Source of the DNA: Strongylocentrotus droebachiensis
Lineage: Eukaryota; Echinodermata; Echinoidea; Camarodonta; Strongylocentrotidae
Assembly (NCBI GenBank): GCA_035222895.1
Contig: JAVYIG010006787.1
Location: 47,790-111,789 of the forward strand
Direction of reading: 5' to 3'
DNA length: 64,000 nt
The position numbers and the translations under genes were made by a program. The notes beneath the pieces are model-generated. The model was given only the letters and a program-made list of their open reading frames with translations. It was not told the DNA's origin and ran no database searches. Of the stretch, positions 40,441 through 53,500 are shown piece after piece; the stretch's first letter is position 1, and the number at the start of each line of letters is the position of its first letter.

Positions 40441-43252
40441 CAATTTATTCAGCACTTCTAAGGGGAGTTACCCGTGATGCAAATACAGTTTAGACCATTC
40501 CTACCAGAAGACTGCTCATTTCAATCAATCAATGCATATTCAATCCATAAAAAGTGACCTCACGAAGATAATCACAAGTTCGTTATAGCCCTACCATAAT
40601 TTATAAAGAAACTCGTATGAAATAGGAAAACAAAAATTACAATTGGACGGACGATGAAGTGGACCGGTCAAAATAATGCCCTCTCGAATATGTAATTTAT
40701 AACTCCGAAAGTAATTGTCCTTTCAAAGGATGAGATGTGATTAATTTTAATCTAACAATTTTCGGAGACTTAAACTGTAATGAGGGAAACAAAAATTATC
40801 TACCCACTAAACTAGAGTACTTGAAAAGAAGGAGTGCATGGTTTAAATCCCTTTCGACCGATTTCCTTCAACACTATAAGTAATACGCCGGTAATATGGT
40901 TAATCACCGCTGGGGGCATGACGTCGCCACGAGCCCATTTATTCTATTGTTTTTTTAATGAGATCGGTGACCAAAGCTAGTTGGTGCAGCTATCAGCCTT
41001 TTAACACACAGCTAAAATTCATCATATCTAGAGCTGATTAGTTTAAAGCTGTTTAACTCGACCGTTTTTAACAGCTTTAAAGAAAATTTTCCCTGTGTGA
41101 ACATCGTTTATACGATGTTCGGATAGATACGAAGTCGCGATTCATACGCCCCTCAAAGCAGGCTGCAGATACGAAGTTCGTATCTAGAGAGCTTGACATT
41201 TTGTGTGTGAACGGTTATACGTTATACTGGATGGAGAGCGCGCTTTGTTTGATATGACCTGAGCTTCAATGCGCAACTGCGCATTTTAAGAGCGGTTACT
41301 CACGAACGATCGCACCGTTTTTAATGAAACGTCAGCGGGAGGGGGAGAAACTGAATTCAGACAACTTGGGCTTATTAAGATTTGAAAACGGTATCTACAA
41401 CGAATCGTCTACAACCCACCCCCCCCCCCCCTAATGAGCTCGCTTCACGCGCTCTTTAAGTGATTCGCTTATTACTCACTACCGCCCCTCCCTAAAATAA
41501 GATCCTAGCTATGCGCCTGCATTAAAATATATAGCTATGATGCTGACTAAGTTGACGAAATAATTCGTATATTTATGTCGTCGAGGAAAATGACCATTTG
41601 CGCATACGCATAGGAAAAACAATCTAGCCTTTGGCCCCGGGTTTATAGGGTTACATTTGTAGATATTGGGACATTTGATTTGTCGGTAATTGGTGGCTAG
41701 TTTTGTCGGTAATCGTTGGCCTCTACAAAATACAAATATTCGTAACAGGCCGTGAATGAAATAATTCGTATCGAGGCACTTTAAAGTATAAATGTGGTTA
41801 TATTACGAAAATGGCCTTTATATATTGTCGCACAATTAGCCTTCTCTTGCATCACAAAACATATACTTGCAAGAGCGAATGACCTCATAACCAAGAAAGT
41901 GTTGGCCAAGAAATGGACGTAAAAAGACGCCGCGAGATTCGACGTAGCTTCTTGAAAATCGGTTGTTGATCAGTTATAATTGTTTGTCCGAAATCTAACT
42001 GGGGCAGATGCGAGGATTATAATTGTCATTGCACGTATGAAAGGATTATGTGATTTGGCTCGAAACTTTATATCAAACAAAAAAATTATAATTATTTCCA
42101 TTACCGGTATCCGGTATTACCATAAATATCACAATATTTTCCTGAGCCTCTAAGCAAATCTTAATTATTTTCATTAGGGGTATCATGCCTCCGACTTAGC
42201 TGTATAGGTCAAGTGAATTTACAGTCTGAAAAAAAAAATATTTGAAAGCTGTATTTTTTCAGGATAGTTCTAGGACAATGAGAAGAAAAAACATATTAAA
42301 ACTCATCAAAATTCCAATTGACTCGGGAAAGTTTTCTGAAATCCAAAATGGCTTCCATTTACCCAACTTTAAAGGGATCGTTTAACAATGAGATACACGG
42401 CCCTACGTGTTATCAGTGTCTGTGATATGGTGTAATATTGAAGAACTAACAAAATCGCGCTTCAAAATGATCAAAAAGTGCCTCAACAAAGTAAAAATCT
42501 TTGAGTGACCGGTTTTACCATACTCGTTTTCCCCAATAGACTGTAGTGTTATGAAAACCGTTTGGCAAACTGTTTTCAAAATTTGTAATTCCAATCATAA
42601 ATATCTTGATTATCAGACAGGCGATCGGCTTGTAAAAGTCATGGGGTTCCTGACTGACGTAAAGGTTAATAATTATCATTGCAGCATGAGCTAAATCCAG
42701 AATTTTGTTTCAGAATCCCAGACAAAGTTACCGGATCCCTTGGAAATTGGAAATAATGTCGTAATCATAAGTAATCTCATTATAGTCTTCACGAAAAGAT
42801 TTCTTAATAAATAACCCTCCCCCCCCCCCCAAAAAAAAAAAAAATAATGCAATCAAAAAGAAAGAAATGTATGACATAATGTTTAATGAATATATTCAGA
42901 AACAATCAAAAACGTAAATTTGCTGAAATTCAAATCAAGCCATTATTTACTTATTTCATAACCGAAGAGAAAATTGGTACTACAAAATCGAAAAAAAGCA
43001 ACGAAAACAGTCGCCATCCTAAATCGTTTCGTATTGCACTTTTCAGAATATCATCAATTATTGTCTGATTTCGGCTATCTGTTCATTACTTTGATGAGTG
43101 CATGCAAGACCGGGAAAAGCTTTAGATCGAATGTCTGTATTCATTGTTATATACCTCACTTAAGAAATCCAGCCATCTGATTGGTCGAATTGCATTCATA
43201 AACTTCAACTGTTCCTGTAAAATTCTCGGTAACCATGCTTAAAACATTTCAA

Positions 43253-43282
43253 TATTTTTAATAACCATGGTTATTAAAAATA
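43253..43282. repeat. 30-bp perfect palindrome
   Basis: Centred on CCATGG with A/T arms (TTTTTAATAA on the left). All 15 base pairs match. Confidence 0.8.
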
Positions 43283-43636
43283 GTTGGTCAGCCTCCATGG
43301 TTACCCCATAGGTTTACATGTTAACAAATGGTTTGAGCGATGGAGGGTACCGTATGTGTGCGAAGGATTGGTCGGTAATTTCAATACAATTGAATCTCGA
43401 TCGATCTTACCGACAATTTTATCTTGCATTGTTGACATGAAGACGAAAATAAACTTCCAAAATCAAAAAAACAACATCTGCCGATAGATCTTGATCTAAG
43501 TTCGTGCCAATATGCATTGCAAAAGTAAAAGAAGAGACCCGTATAATGGAGCTTTTGCGAAGCATTCATCACACGCGAAGCCGGTTTCAATCCATCTAAT
43601 CTATATATTGTACAAAACTGCCAGGCATGTTAACAT

Positions 43637-43717
43637 CGCGCGATGGCCGAGAGGTCTGAGGCGCTGACTTTAGATACATCACCTTTTGTACGCAAGAGTT
43701 CGAATCTCATCTTCGAC
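43637..43717 (+). pseudogene. tRNA-Leu-like sequence (degenerate; pseudogene or SINE head)
   Basis: A box TGGCCGAGAGGTCTGAGGCG and B box GAGTTCGAATCTC, with TTTAGAT where a Leu(TAG) anticodon loop would lie and a longer variable part. The acceptor and anticodon stems do not pair well, so it is unlikely to be a working tRNA. It could also be the promoter of a Leu-type SINE. Confidence 0.5.
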
Positions 43718-43776
43718 AAAAAAAAAAGTATTTTTTATTTTTTATTTTTTAGTCTATTTTTTTTTCGGCATATAAA

Positions 43777-43945
43777 ATTATTAATGACTGCTTTAATATT
43801 CGAGAAATAGTTGTTTTTATACGCTCTCGGGAAGGTTAGAATTGGGCTATTCCCCTCGGCACGCCTCGGGTAATAGCACAATTCTAACCTTCCCTTGAGC
43901 GTAATAAAACAACTATTTCTCTCAAAGCAGTCATTAATACTATAC
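43777..43945. mobile_element. Foldback element with ~80-bp arms
   Basis: ATTAATGACTGCTTT...GGGAAGGTTAGAATTG on the left is mirrored by CAATTCTAACCTTCCC...AAAGCAGTCATTAAT on the right, with a short CCCTCGGCACGCCTCGGG centre. No coding capacity. Confidence 0.75.
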
Positions 43946-44066
43946 TATTTCATAACTCCCGCAAAAAAAAAAAAAACATGGATCCAACAATAGGTTCCAA
44001 AATGCTATTCATTCCATTTGATTCACAGCTTACATTAGCGGATTCAGATGGTGGCATAGAGGAACC

Positions 44067-44309
44067 CAGGCGCGGATCCAGGATTTCATAGGGGTGGGGG
44101 CCCAAATTTGAAGTTGAAAATCGCGCCGGCCGATAATTCGCTCAGTAGGGGGGGGGGGGGGGGGGGTAGTGAGCACTAATTTTCTTTTTTTGGCCCTCGA
44201 AAGTTTGAAAAATCACACCCCCCCCCCCCCCCCCCCTGAGCGCAAGGGGGGCCCATCTCCCCCAAAAAGGTTAAATTAACGTGTCCCCCACCCCCTGGAT
44301 CCGCCACTG
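44067..44309. mobile_element. 243-bp hAT-like MITE with CAGGCGCGGATCC ends
   Basis: Left CAGGCGCGGATCC, right GGATCCGCCACTG, flanked by GAGGAACC and GATGAACC (7 of 8 match), the 8-bp duplication typical of hAT. G-run near the left end and C-run in the right half, as in its relatives. Confidence 0.8.
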
Positions 44310-46365
44310 GATGAACCCAAGCCCCCTCCTTGGACGCGTCTTTTTCCCCGTAATATAGCCATCCTAGAATGCATATTAATATTTGAATTTATGAATATTT
44401 GCGTTGGTACGGTGAGGTGGAGAGCAAATTCAAAATTAAATCGGCCAGATTCTGGACAAAATTAACCAGTATGTCGCAATGATTATGGACAAGTTACGAC
44501 CTGGGTAGTCATTCGTTTATGGTAAGCCTTCCGATTTTGTCGCAATGTCACTTATTTAAAGTAAACTTAGCTTTGCATTTGTAATTTTTGTATGAAATCT
44601 CATATTTGATAAATTATCTCATCAGATACTGTGTGTGTGCGTGCGTAATATTGATGACTAGCGCATGACGTATAGGTCCTATTGAGCCAATCAAATGCAG
44701 CGACAGAATGGCTATATTACGGGAAAAAAGCTCCCTGGACGGAGAAAAACAATCTGGCGTACCTCAAATACAGAACAATTTTTTTTTAATGTGCAAATAA
44801 TTTGTATGTGTGTACCCTTCCGAATTTTCTTGCTTGTTTCTTTATTTGCCTTCTTTCTTCTGATTTTATTTTATTTTTTTTTTTTTTTAGTTTGTTGTTT
44901 TTATCCAATTGCTTTGGGCTACTTGTTGTGTCGGTTTTACTTTGGGTTTGGGGGTGTGTATTCTTTTTTGTTTCATGCTGTCTTGTTTATTGTAGGAGTA
45001 AACGTTTTTTTCAGTCTTGAGCCTTTTTTCTTAGGACGTAATGTTCTTACATGGCTTTTAACTCTTTTTCGCGTTTCCTTTAGTTTGCATGATTTTCTTT
45101 CAATAATGCCTCAACTTATCTCTCTCTTTCTATATACATGTAGGTTTCACTTGCATTTCGTATCTCTTTCTCTTTTTTATGGTTTATAAACCCTCTATGA
45201 AACATCACTCTCTGTCGCACGTGCACGCTCATCTCTCTCTCTCTCTCTCTGACTCCCCCTCCCCCGTCTCTCTCACGCTCTCGCTCATCCCCCTCCTTTA
45301 TCTCGCTTTATCCCTCTCTCTCATCTCTCTCATATCTCCCCCCCCCCCCTCTCATATCTCTCCCCGTATATATAAATAAGAAAGCATGAAACACAGATTG
45401 AACTATATGTACATTTAGTACGTAATTACTTTTTTATTTGAAGATATGTTTGCAACTTTGTTCATCTCAAGCATTGGAGACAGAACTAGTTCACTTCCAA
45501 GACATTTTTAGAAGACTGACAAGAACATAACGTTATTTAAACTAACTTCCTAAAATATTTTTCTTTTCTTTTCTTCTTCTTTGATGGATTCAAATGACAC
45601 AATAAATAGCATAGATTAATAAATGTAGAAGAACGAATTGTATTTTGGAATAGACAACGAAAAGGTACATGTATTAATTGAACATGATCTACATACACAT
45701 GGTATGAAGTTAAGGAAAAAAATTACTACCTCCAAAAGCTTTGTACGGATTAAGAATAATTTTGTGTCTGTGACAAGTCTGACAACTTAATTTTGTTGTC
45801 ATAATTGTATAAAGTTAGTAGACTTTATTTCAAAACATAATTCCTATTGGTGAGAACTGAAAAAAAAGAGTTTGGGCCTAAATTATAGCCTACAAGAAGT
45901 TTAAAAAATGATAATGGATTTGGCAAGGATTACCTTGTTATGAAAAGCAGATTTTTTTTTTACCATAAACACAGATATACCAGAGAGATAACTGTACAAA
46001 GGAGAGCCCTTTGTCTGTACAACTAACATTTCACTTGAAGTTGACAAGAAATTTCCATCATAAATTTGTCTTTTGCTTGATCTCATACAATTCCTTTTAT
46101 TCTAGAAAGTAAGTTTACCGTAAATCTCATAAAAATTCAAGCATTTTCACAAGAAAAGGTGGCTACGTCATTTTGACATTGCAAATACAAAGGTTCCCAT
46201 GTGTTTAAATGTAGTTTCTGATTTTCTCCATAAAGATAGCATTTTAAGGCTTGTGAATGATACTACTTGAATTATAGTTATCAATAATCTTTGTTCCCTT
46301 TTTTTTTTGCACAAATAAAATGAACATTTTATTTAATCAATGATTGGCTTGAAATTGGGTTCTGG

Positions 46366-46527
46366 GCCCCGTTTCATAAAGCTTGTTATCAATAACAAAT
46401 GCTACATTTCTATGACAAATTTGCTCTTAGTCGATCACATGCCATGATTTCAGTAGCATGTAACAGTAGTTTATAACAGTAATTGAAACTTGTTATTGAA
46501 AAAATGTTTTATGAAACACGGCCCTGG
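46366..46527. mobile_element. Inverted-repeat MITE (GGGCCCC-TTTCATAAA type), decayed spacer
   Basis: GGGCCCCGTTTCATAAAGC on the left pairs with GTTTTATGAAACACGGCCC on the right. Between them TTGTTATCAATAACAA is itself palindromic. Confidence 0.65.
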
Positions 46528-46898
46528 TTACTTGACACACCCAGAAACTTTTCCCAAGCTTAAGACCTTTGAGCGGTCGAAATTTCTGAAACTTTTATGC
46601 CACATAATGATTAAATAATGCTCATTGCAAAAGAAAAAATTGGAAATTTACAAATTTTCTTGCTGCTGAAATGGCCGACTCTAGCCTTTTGCAAAAGCTT
46701 CATGTCATAAAACATTTCTATTTTTACAGTAGGTTCAAGGTCACATTTAAGGTTAGGAATGATTCTGGATCTGGGTTGAAGTGCGGAATCTGGGTAGGTT
46801 TAGGATTAGGTTTAGCTATAGGGTTTGATCAGGTGTTGACATCAGCAATAGAGTTTAGACTGTTTTCGTAATATTATCAAATTTAATGCATAAATCTT

Positions 46899-47104
46899 TG
46901 TTACAAATTACATGTATTTCATTCACCTATGTAAATAATTGTTTTTCAATAATCAGAATGTGAATTGCAAACATTATTTGATGCTAGGTATGACAAACAA
47001 CATGGATTGTCCTACCTAACAACATGCAATGTATGCAATTTGTATTCCAACTATTAAAATACAACTATTTGTGAATACAGGTGAATAAAATCATTTGTAA
47101 CAAG
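46899..47104. mobile_element. Long-TIR MITE, copy 1
   Basis: Ends GTTACAAATT and its inverse, arms of about 75 bp, centre containing TGCTAGGTATGACAAACA...CCTACCTAACAACA. Same family as 47715-47906. Confidence 0.7.
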
Positions 47105-47469
47105 GCACTTTTTGCATTATATTTGACTACATCACAAAAATGTCCTATTCAGAGTTCGACCATGGAGCAGTTCGAGGGGTCAGGGACACAAAGACGTAAC
47201 TCCATTTTGGCCATTTTGAGAAAAATTGGTTTATGTGTCGTTGAGCACTTGGGCCTTAAGGAGTTAAATATATGTTTCACTAGCCATTGACTTCAATGTT
47301 GGGTGGAGTTAAGTCTTTGTGTTTCCTGGCAAGCCCACATTTTTCTGAATATTTTGATATCAAATACTCATTTTGGCAAAATATGGATTTGCGTCTTTGT
47401 GTCACTGAACCCTTGAATTGTCGCCGGACATACAATCTCGCACCATATAATATAACGGGAGTTCGGGGT

Positions 47470-47571
47470 CTATACTGCAACAGCATTAGCTGCTTTGGAT
47501 AACGTCAGCTTTTCATTGAGAGTGAGCTGGGTCTCAATCAGACCGGACAGGTAGACTACCATCAGAAGATC
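47470..47571 (-). CDS. EIF3F: EIF3F exon 8 (last)
   Basis: Residues 249-281 ([20 protein letters not shown]) and stop TAG. No clear AATAAA within several hundred bases downstream; one occurs about 1.1 kb away at 46328-46333. Confidence 0.92.
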   Translation of the reverse strand, partial: DLLMVVYLSGLIETQLTLNEKLTLSKAANAVAV

Positions 47572-50500
47572 CTATGTGTAAATAAAAAAGAAAGAGAAAA
47601 GAAAAATACATGTCATGAGAGAGATAAAATACAAACAATTAATCGTTTACTCTATAATCGAGCCATTTTCGTAATTTTATCAAATTCATTACCGAAATCT
47701 TTGTTAAATGCCTCGTTACAAATTATTTTATTTACCTGCTAAAAATTGTATTTCAATAGTTAGAATGTGAATTGCATACATTAATTGTTGCTAGGTAGGA
47801 CAAACATTATGGATTGTCTTACCTAACAACACATAATATATGCAATACGCATTCTGACTATTGAAATACAAGTATTTGCAACATAGGAATGAAATAATTT
47901 TGTAACATGGCACATAAAGATAAAGTTGAGTTCTGATCATGCAATTGCATTGTGAAAAAATCGAACAGAAAAGATTGATCATCTAGCTGGATACCCATTT
48001 AATTTACAAAGGTGAAGAATGGCTAATGTAGATTAATCTACATTTTGCAAAACAGCCATCCACTTGTAGAGATATGTATTGTATGTATATATAAATCTTG
48101 AATGTACTCAAGCCAGGACCTAAAGCCATCGGTCATCTGGTTGCTTACTAACAACTTTCTTAGCAGTCAGGTAAAATAACCACCACTACTAATAATAATA
48201 ATTAATGCGTGTTATAGCAAGAGTTTGTATGTTTGTGATCTTACCTTCATACTATTATTGAGCATCTCATCAAACTCATCGGGCTGTAGCTTAGGAACGT
48301 TGGAAACTAGATTCATCAGAAACCGGCCAATCTGGTTATCGGCTTGAATCTTTCCACTCTGTACGTCAGATTCCAAAGAGAGAGGGACAGTATGAGTAAC
48401 TAGTGAGATTATTAGCTCGTATTCATTAGGGTGTCCAGGAGGTGTTTCACAAAGATCCTAAGTTGAACTTGTCTCTAAGTTGGACTTTACAATTATGGAA
48501 AGCCGTAACAATTTTGTAAAAGTTATTTCATAAGGGATAAAAATAATAATTCAAATCATTCATATTTTCTATTAATATCAAGATTTCATGTTCTGGATGT
48601 GGAATTTATAACAATTCTAAAATACTTGAATTTTGTAGATTTTTAATATATATTTGATTTTAAGCCTACAAATGGCTCTCCATAATTTTTAAATCCAACT
48701 TCGAGTTAAGTTTGACTTAGGATCTTTGTGAAACACCCCCCAGGTCATTTAAAACAAGTCACTTAGATAGTCCACAGATTTATAAAGTGCTATGTGAAGC
48801 TTTGAATCAAGTCACGAGATGAAAATGAGAAATACAGATGCTCTTCTAATAGTAGTGAATGATTATCCCTGTTCTACTCTGTTTCAATACTGACCCCACG
48901 CATATCATTTCATCATTAGTTATCAAAATCAGCATTTTCCCTCTTACGAGGGGTAACTGACTTTCGCGCCAAGGTGACACTTCTTCTGTCTCAAGCATCA
49001 ACCTCATTTTTTTCTTCACCATATAACTAAATAATTAAAAAAAAAACATCTAAATAGTTCTGTTACATTCCTGTCTTTTTGTGGACTTTGGCTTGTCGCG
49101 CCAATTAATGAAGGAAATGGGCGACCCTATGTTGGCTGTCATGGCAACCACTACAGGTTTAGGGTGGCAATAATAAGGCTTAGGTTAGGATTAATGCACA
49201 GTTTCGTATAATGTTGGTATGTGTTTGAAATTAGAAATTTGGTTAGTGTATGATCATGACAGTCTTCTGACGACTGCTATCATTAAGACTAGATAAACAA
49301 AAGTCTGATCCATTTGAATTTTGTATCACTGTTTTTTGCAATTCCATCTTCAGAAAATGAAATGTATTCAATAAAATCCTTTGATCAAAAGATGAAAAAA
49401 TAGTCGTCTCCTCAAAGCCAGGAAGGTGTTACGTCTGTATTAAAGGGAAAGGGTTGTCAGTTTCCATGTCCAGAGAAGGTGATAATTTGCAGACACCAGT
49501 CTTGGTGGAATTAACGTTAATGGATGTACGAGCCTGCACACAGAAAACCCGTAATCCAATCAAGAAATACCCCCTAGTATAGTGTCTCAGAGAGTTTTCA
49601 GGTGTAAGATAATGACTTTACCATGTATGGGGGAACAGGTGGAAAAGGCAGAGCATTACACTTGGCCTGTCCTCATCAGCTTGAGATTGCCAAATATCTT
49701 GATATTTCAACTATCCCGATCGCAAATTATCCAGTTAGTTTGCGTCTTCATCAGCCTGAAGTTGCAATTAGCGGGATATTTGGTCGGGATAATCATCCCA
49801 AGATATCTTTGGATAGTTTGCAAAATATCCCGCTATTTGTCCGGCGCGTCTTCACCAGCCCGAAGACTCGCACAATGCGCAAATGCTGAGCAAAATATCG
49901 CGAGCTAATTTCTCAAGGTCAAATTTCAAGTTTTGAGGTCGAATCTGGAGCAGATGAAGACGCAATTTGTAACTTCAGGATTATTTCCCAAATCAGAAAT
50001 AGCGGGCTATTTGTCAATCTCGAGCTGATGAGGACATGCCTATAAACCCTGTTGGTCATAAAACTGAAGGCTAATACTGGTGATTGACAACTCCTATTAT
50101 TGGGCTAACAACCTAATGGTGTCAAATTTCCCATGAGAGCCCACTTCTATGCATCTTTGAAGTATATGGATTAACGCCATCCTAGCTCCAAACATACAAA
50201 CAAACAAACAAACAAACAAACAAACAAATTTGATGTTACTTACCAGGATATCATCAACATACTGGAGCACTCTTGTCAACATCTCTTGCAGTTTACCCGA
50301 GGCTTTAGACACGTACTGAAGATCGGTCGTCATCTCAATGGTTTTTCTGTTTGGTTCTGTCTCCCTTATAAGCGCATCCACTTTAAATGATTGCAAGAAA
50401 AAAAAGGTAAAAGTTTAAAAAATAAAAATAAACCTTCACCCATTCCTATATCTCTCTAGCTCTTAATATTATCTATTGAAAAAAAACCTTTGCTAATTGC

Positions 50501-53500
50501 TTATTACTCTCCAGAAATTTTTCCTGGTGATACAATTCATTCTGGTATGCAACACGTTTTCCATAGAATCCAGCCCAAGTTCTATCAGGCTTTCGACTAT
50601 GCACTTTAATACAAATTTCATTCGGTCCCTTGTATTTAAAACTGTGTCACAATTATTAACTTTATCAGGGGAGTGTTTCACAAAGAGTAAGATCGACTTT
50701 AAGTTGGACTTAACTAAGGGAGGTTGTACGGGAGGTTTCTTAAGGGACTTACAAATTGTGGTCACAAATTTAAAGAATTTTCTTGTTGATAGTTTATTGA
50801 AGGAAAAATATTATCTAAAGATCATAATTGAGAGACCAATGGTGAGAGTAACCAGTGGCATAAATAGCCTGCCATAGTTAAGTCCAACCTAAAGTTGATC
50901 TTAGTCTTTGTGAAACACTCCCCTGATGAGACACTTAATACTCACTTGCTACTTTCTCTGGTTGATGGAAGGAGATTTTCATGGGAATTGGAATGAACAC
51001 AGTGCCTTGTGACTTGTCTGGTACGCCCATGTTTTGCCTGTAGTGATAAACCAAATAAAACTGCATTAAACTGGTTTAAAGCGGTATGGAACTGATGAAC
51101 TTTCTGCCCTAGCCAACTGTTTATTGCACAGCACCATCTCATGTTCAAGTTGCCAACAGTGCATAACCAAATGCCTAATTTCTACTAATTTCAATAGAGG
51201 ACTTGATGCGAGTCCCAGCAGCAAAGCTGGGGGAAGCAGAGAGTTACGGGCTTATGGCACAATACTGCTACGGCTGATCTGAGATGGCGCTAGATGGGAT
51301 TTTGCTGTAGTGGTTCTAGTACAATATGGCTTTACAAATGATCAGTTCTTAGTAAAAAAAAATTGAAATTTGTCAAGATGCTGCCACAACATTAAAGAAG
51401 GTAGATGTACATGACAAAATAATACAACAGAAGGAAAGAGATGGCAATTACAACATAGAGAACAAATAATGGAGAAACAAAGTATAAATCTTAATAAAAA
51501 TCAATTGATTTGACTTCACATATATATGCCATTTGGAACTAAATGAATATAATTCAAATTACAATCGATATTGAATAAAAAATAACTCAATAATAGAACA
51601 TGACAGTACAGATTTTCTGAACTGGGTCGAATGTTTTCTTAGTTCTCGAGTGACCTCAATGTTATCTATTTGGCTCTTACCTAACCCATGTCTTGACTGA
51701 CATATTGAGGTCTTGCATCGTTGTATCGACCGTGACGTGAATCGGGTTTTGACATTCTCTTGAGTAGTAGTCGTGTATCAGCACTGAATGACCTGTGATG
51801 TCACGTCCTGTTGCATACCTGTATTTAGGTCAAAAGAGAAAAACAGAAAGCACATTAAAGCCACACTGACCTACTTGTAGCTACTTGCTCCCTCTATATA
51901 GAAAACAATGCCTAATGATAATCTGTGACCATTTGCTGAGTTGATGAGATAACCACCTGTCCAGTGACCTTGCAGGGCGGTCTAATCCCTCATATAAACT
52001 AGTACAGATAAGCCTTAAAGCATAAAATGTTGATTCATTTCCTTGATGTGGAATTTATGAAAAGTCTCAAATATTTGAATTTTTGCTTTTGAATATATTT
52101 AATTTTAAGGCTACAAATGGCTTTCCATAAATGTTAAGTCCAACTTAGAGATAAGTTGGACTTAGAGGGTGGTATTCTCGAAAGCAGACTAACTTTAGTC
52201 CATGGTTTAATCCACTGACTAACTATGGAATGCCAAGTGTCCATCTGAATATATTTTGGAATAATTTGATTTGTCCCTAAATTACCATGATAACATAATT
52301 ATTTCATAGTTATATTGTTTTTTATTTTTAATTATGTTACATTTTATTTTTATTTGGTGACAGATTAAACTATTCAAAAACATATTAATATGGACACTTA
52401 GCATTCCATACTTAGTCGGAGGATTAAACCATGGACTAAAGTTAGTCTGCTTTCGAGAATACCACCCAGAATCTTTGTGGAACACCCCCAACAGAATACT
52501 ACTTACCATCCTACAATGTTCTCCCATGAGTTCACCTTTTTATGTAACTCAAACATGTTCTTGGCAAACTCCATGTCCACAGCGACCTGAAGAGAAACAA
52601 AAATCAGAAACAAAAGCAATAACAAAAAGACTCATTTAAAGGGGGGATCAAATAGGTACTGTACAAACATTCAAGAAATAAGAACTGTATTTTTTCACAT
52701 GACGCTATAGTGAAAATTAAAGGAACATTCAGTAAGGATGAGAGGTAGATACAATGTCAGTCTCGAACTGTCCACTGACTTCATCTCAAAAAAGTTATGT
52801 ACAAAAATGGATCATCAGCTTCTAGAAGTAGAAATTACAAACCTACCTCATAGGGAAAATATTTGGTTTTACACAGGAAAATTGTACATACTTGCAGCCC
52901 CCAAAATACACAACATTTACGTGCTTCTGCTGTTAAAAGAAAATTAAAATGTATTCATATTCTTTTTTGTTTGGATTTTTAAACCAGATTTTGTGTTGAG
53001 ATAACAGGAGCTATTTAGAGTTTCCAAAGTAAAATCTCTCAAGTGTGTATTTTGTTTTGTTTTTGTTGTTGAATGATGTTGCTCTTCTTGTTGTGTTTTG
53101 TTTTTTTCTTGTGTTTTCTTGCTTATTTGTTTGTTTGATTTTTATTGTGTTTTTTGGTATCTTACCTCATCTTCTGACTCATTGTGAGGAACACAGAAGC
53201 AGTTTGTGACTTCTACAACCCCCTGAATACAGGTACCTGGAAAGCAAAGAAGACACAAATAATTCAACAAAATAATTCATGAGGGGTTATATACTTCTAG
53301 TGTCTAACTTCTACAGACTGGAAACAACAATCATTATAAACTCAGTTAGACCTACTACCTAGTATTGAAAAGTTAGAAGTGTCTAGATCGATATCTATGC
53401 AAAACAAATTTTCTTGAATTTCAGTTCTGATGTCAACATGTATTGTAGGAAGGAAAAAGAGGGAAACACACAATAGCAGATCTTGTACCAAAAACAAGAA

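Larger units (their letters stand above)
40338..46640. repeat. Decayed outer spacer of the LRR array, no LRR gene
   Basis: The sequence upstream of gene D aligns in patches with the spacers of units 1-4 and in the same order: promoter block (about 40400-40480), 41860-42100 (cf. 35490-35720), 42880-43130 (cf. 36130-36400), CT-rich tract with following block (45180-45500), 45740-45900 and 46340-46620 (cf. 18950-19220). The LRR gene expected after it is absent. Stretches between the patches, including 40441-41280 and 44310-45180, hold no supported gene. A 164-codon frame at 44695-45189 is low-complexity Phe/Leu and looks spurious. Confidence 0.65.

Noticed and set aside
44695-45189. 164-codon Phe/Leu-rich frame that resembles membrane segments
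   Set aside because: T-rich low-complexity DNA with the same flanks as the LRR spacers, where no such frame is kept.
46741-46845. TTAGG-like runs resembling telomere repeats
   Set aside because: Irregular GGTTTAGG/GGATTAGG words without a constant period; too short for an interstitial telomere.
49582-49908. 108- and 88-codon frames in EIF3F intron 6
   Set aside because: Lie within an inverted-repeat transposon; no known domain.
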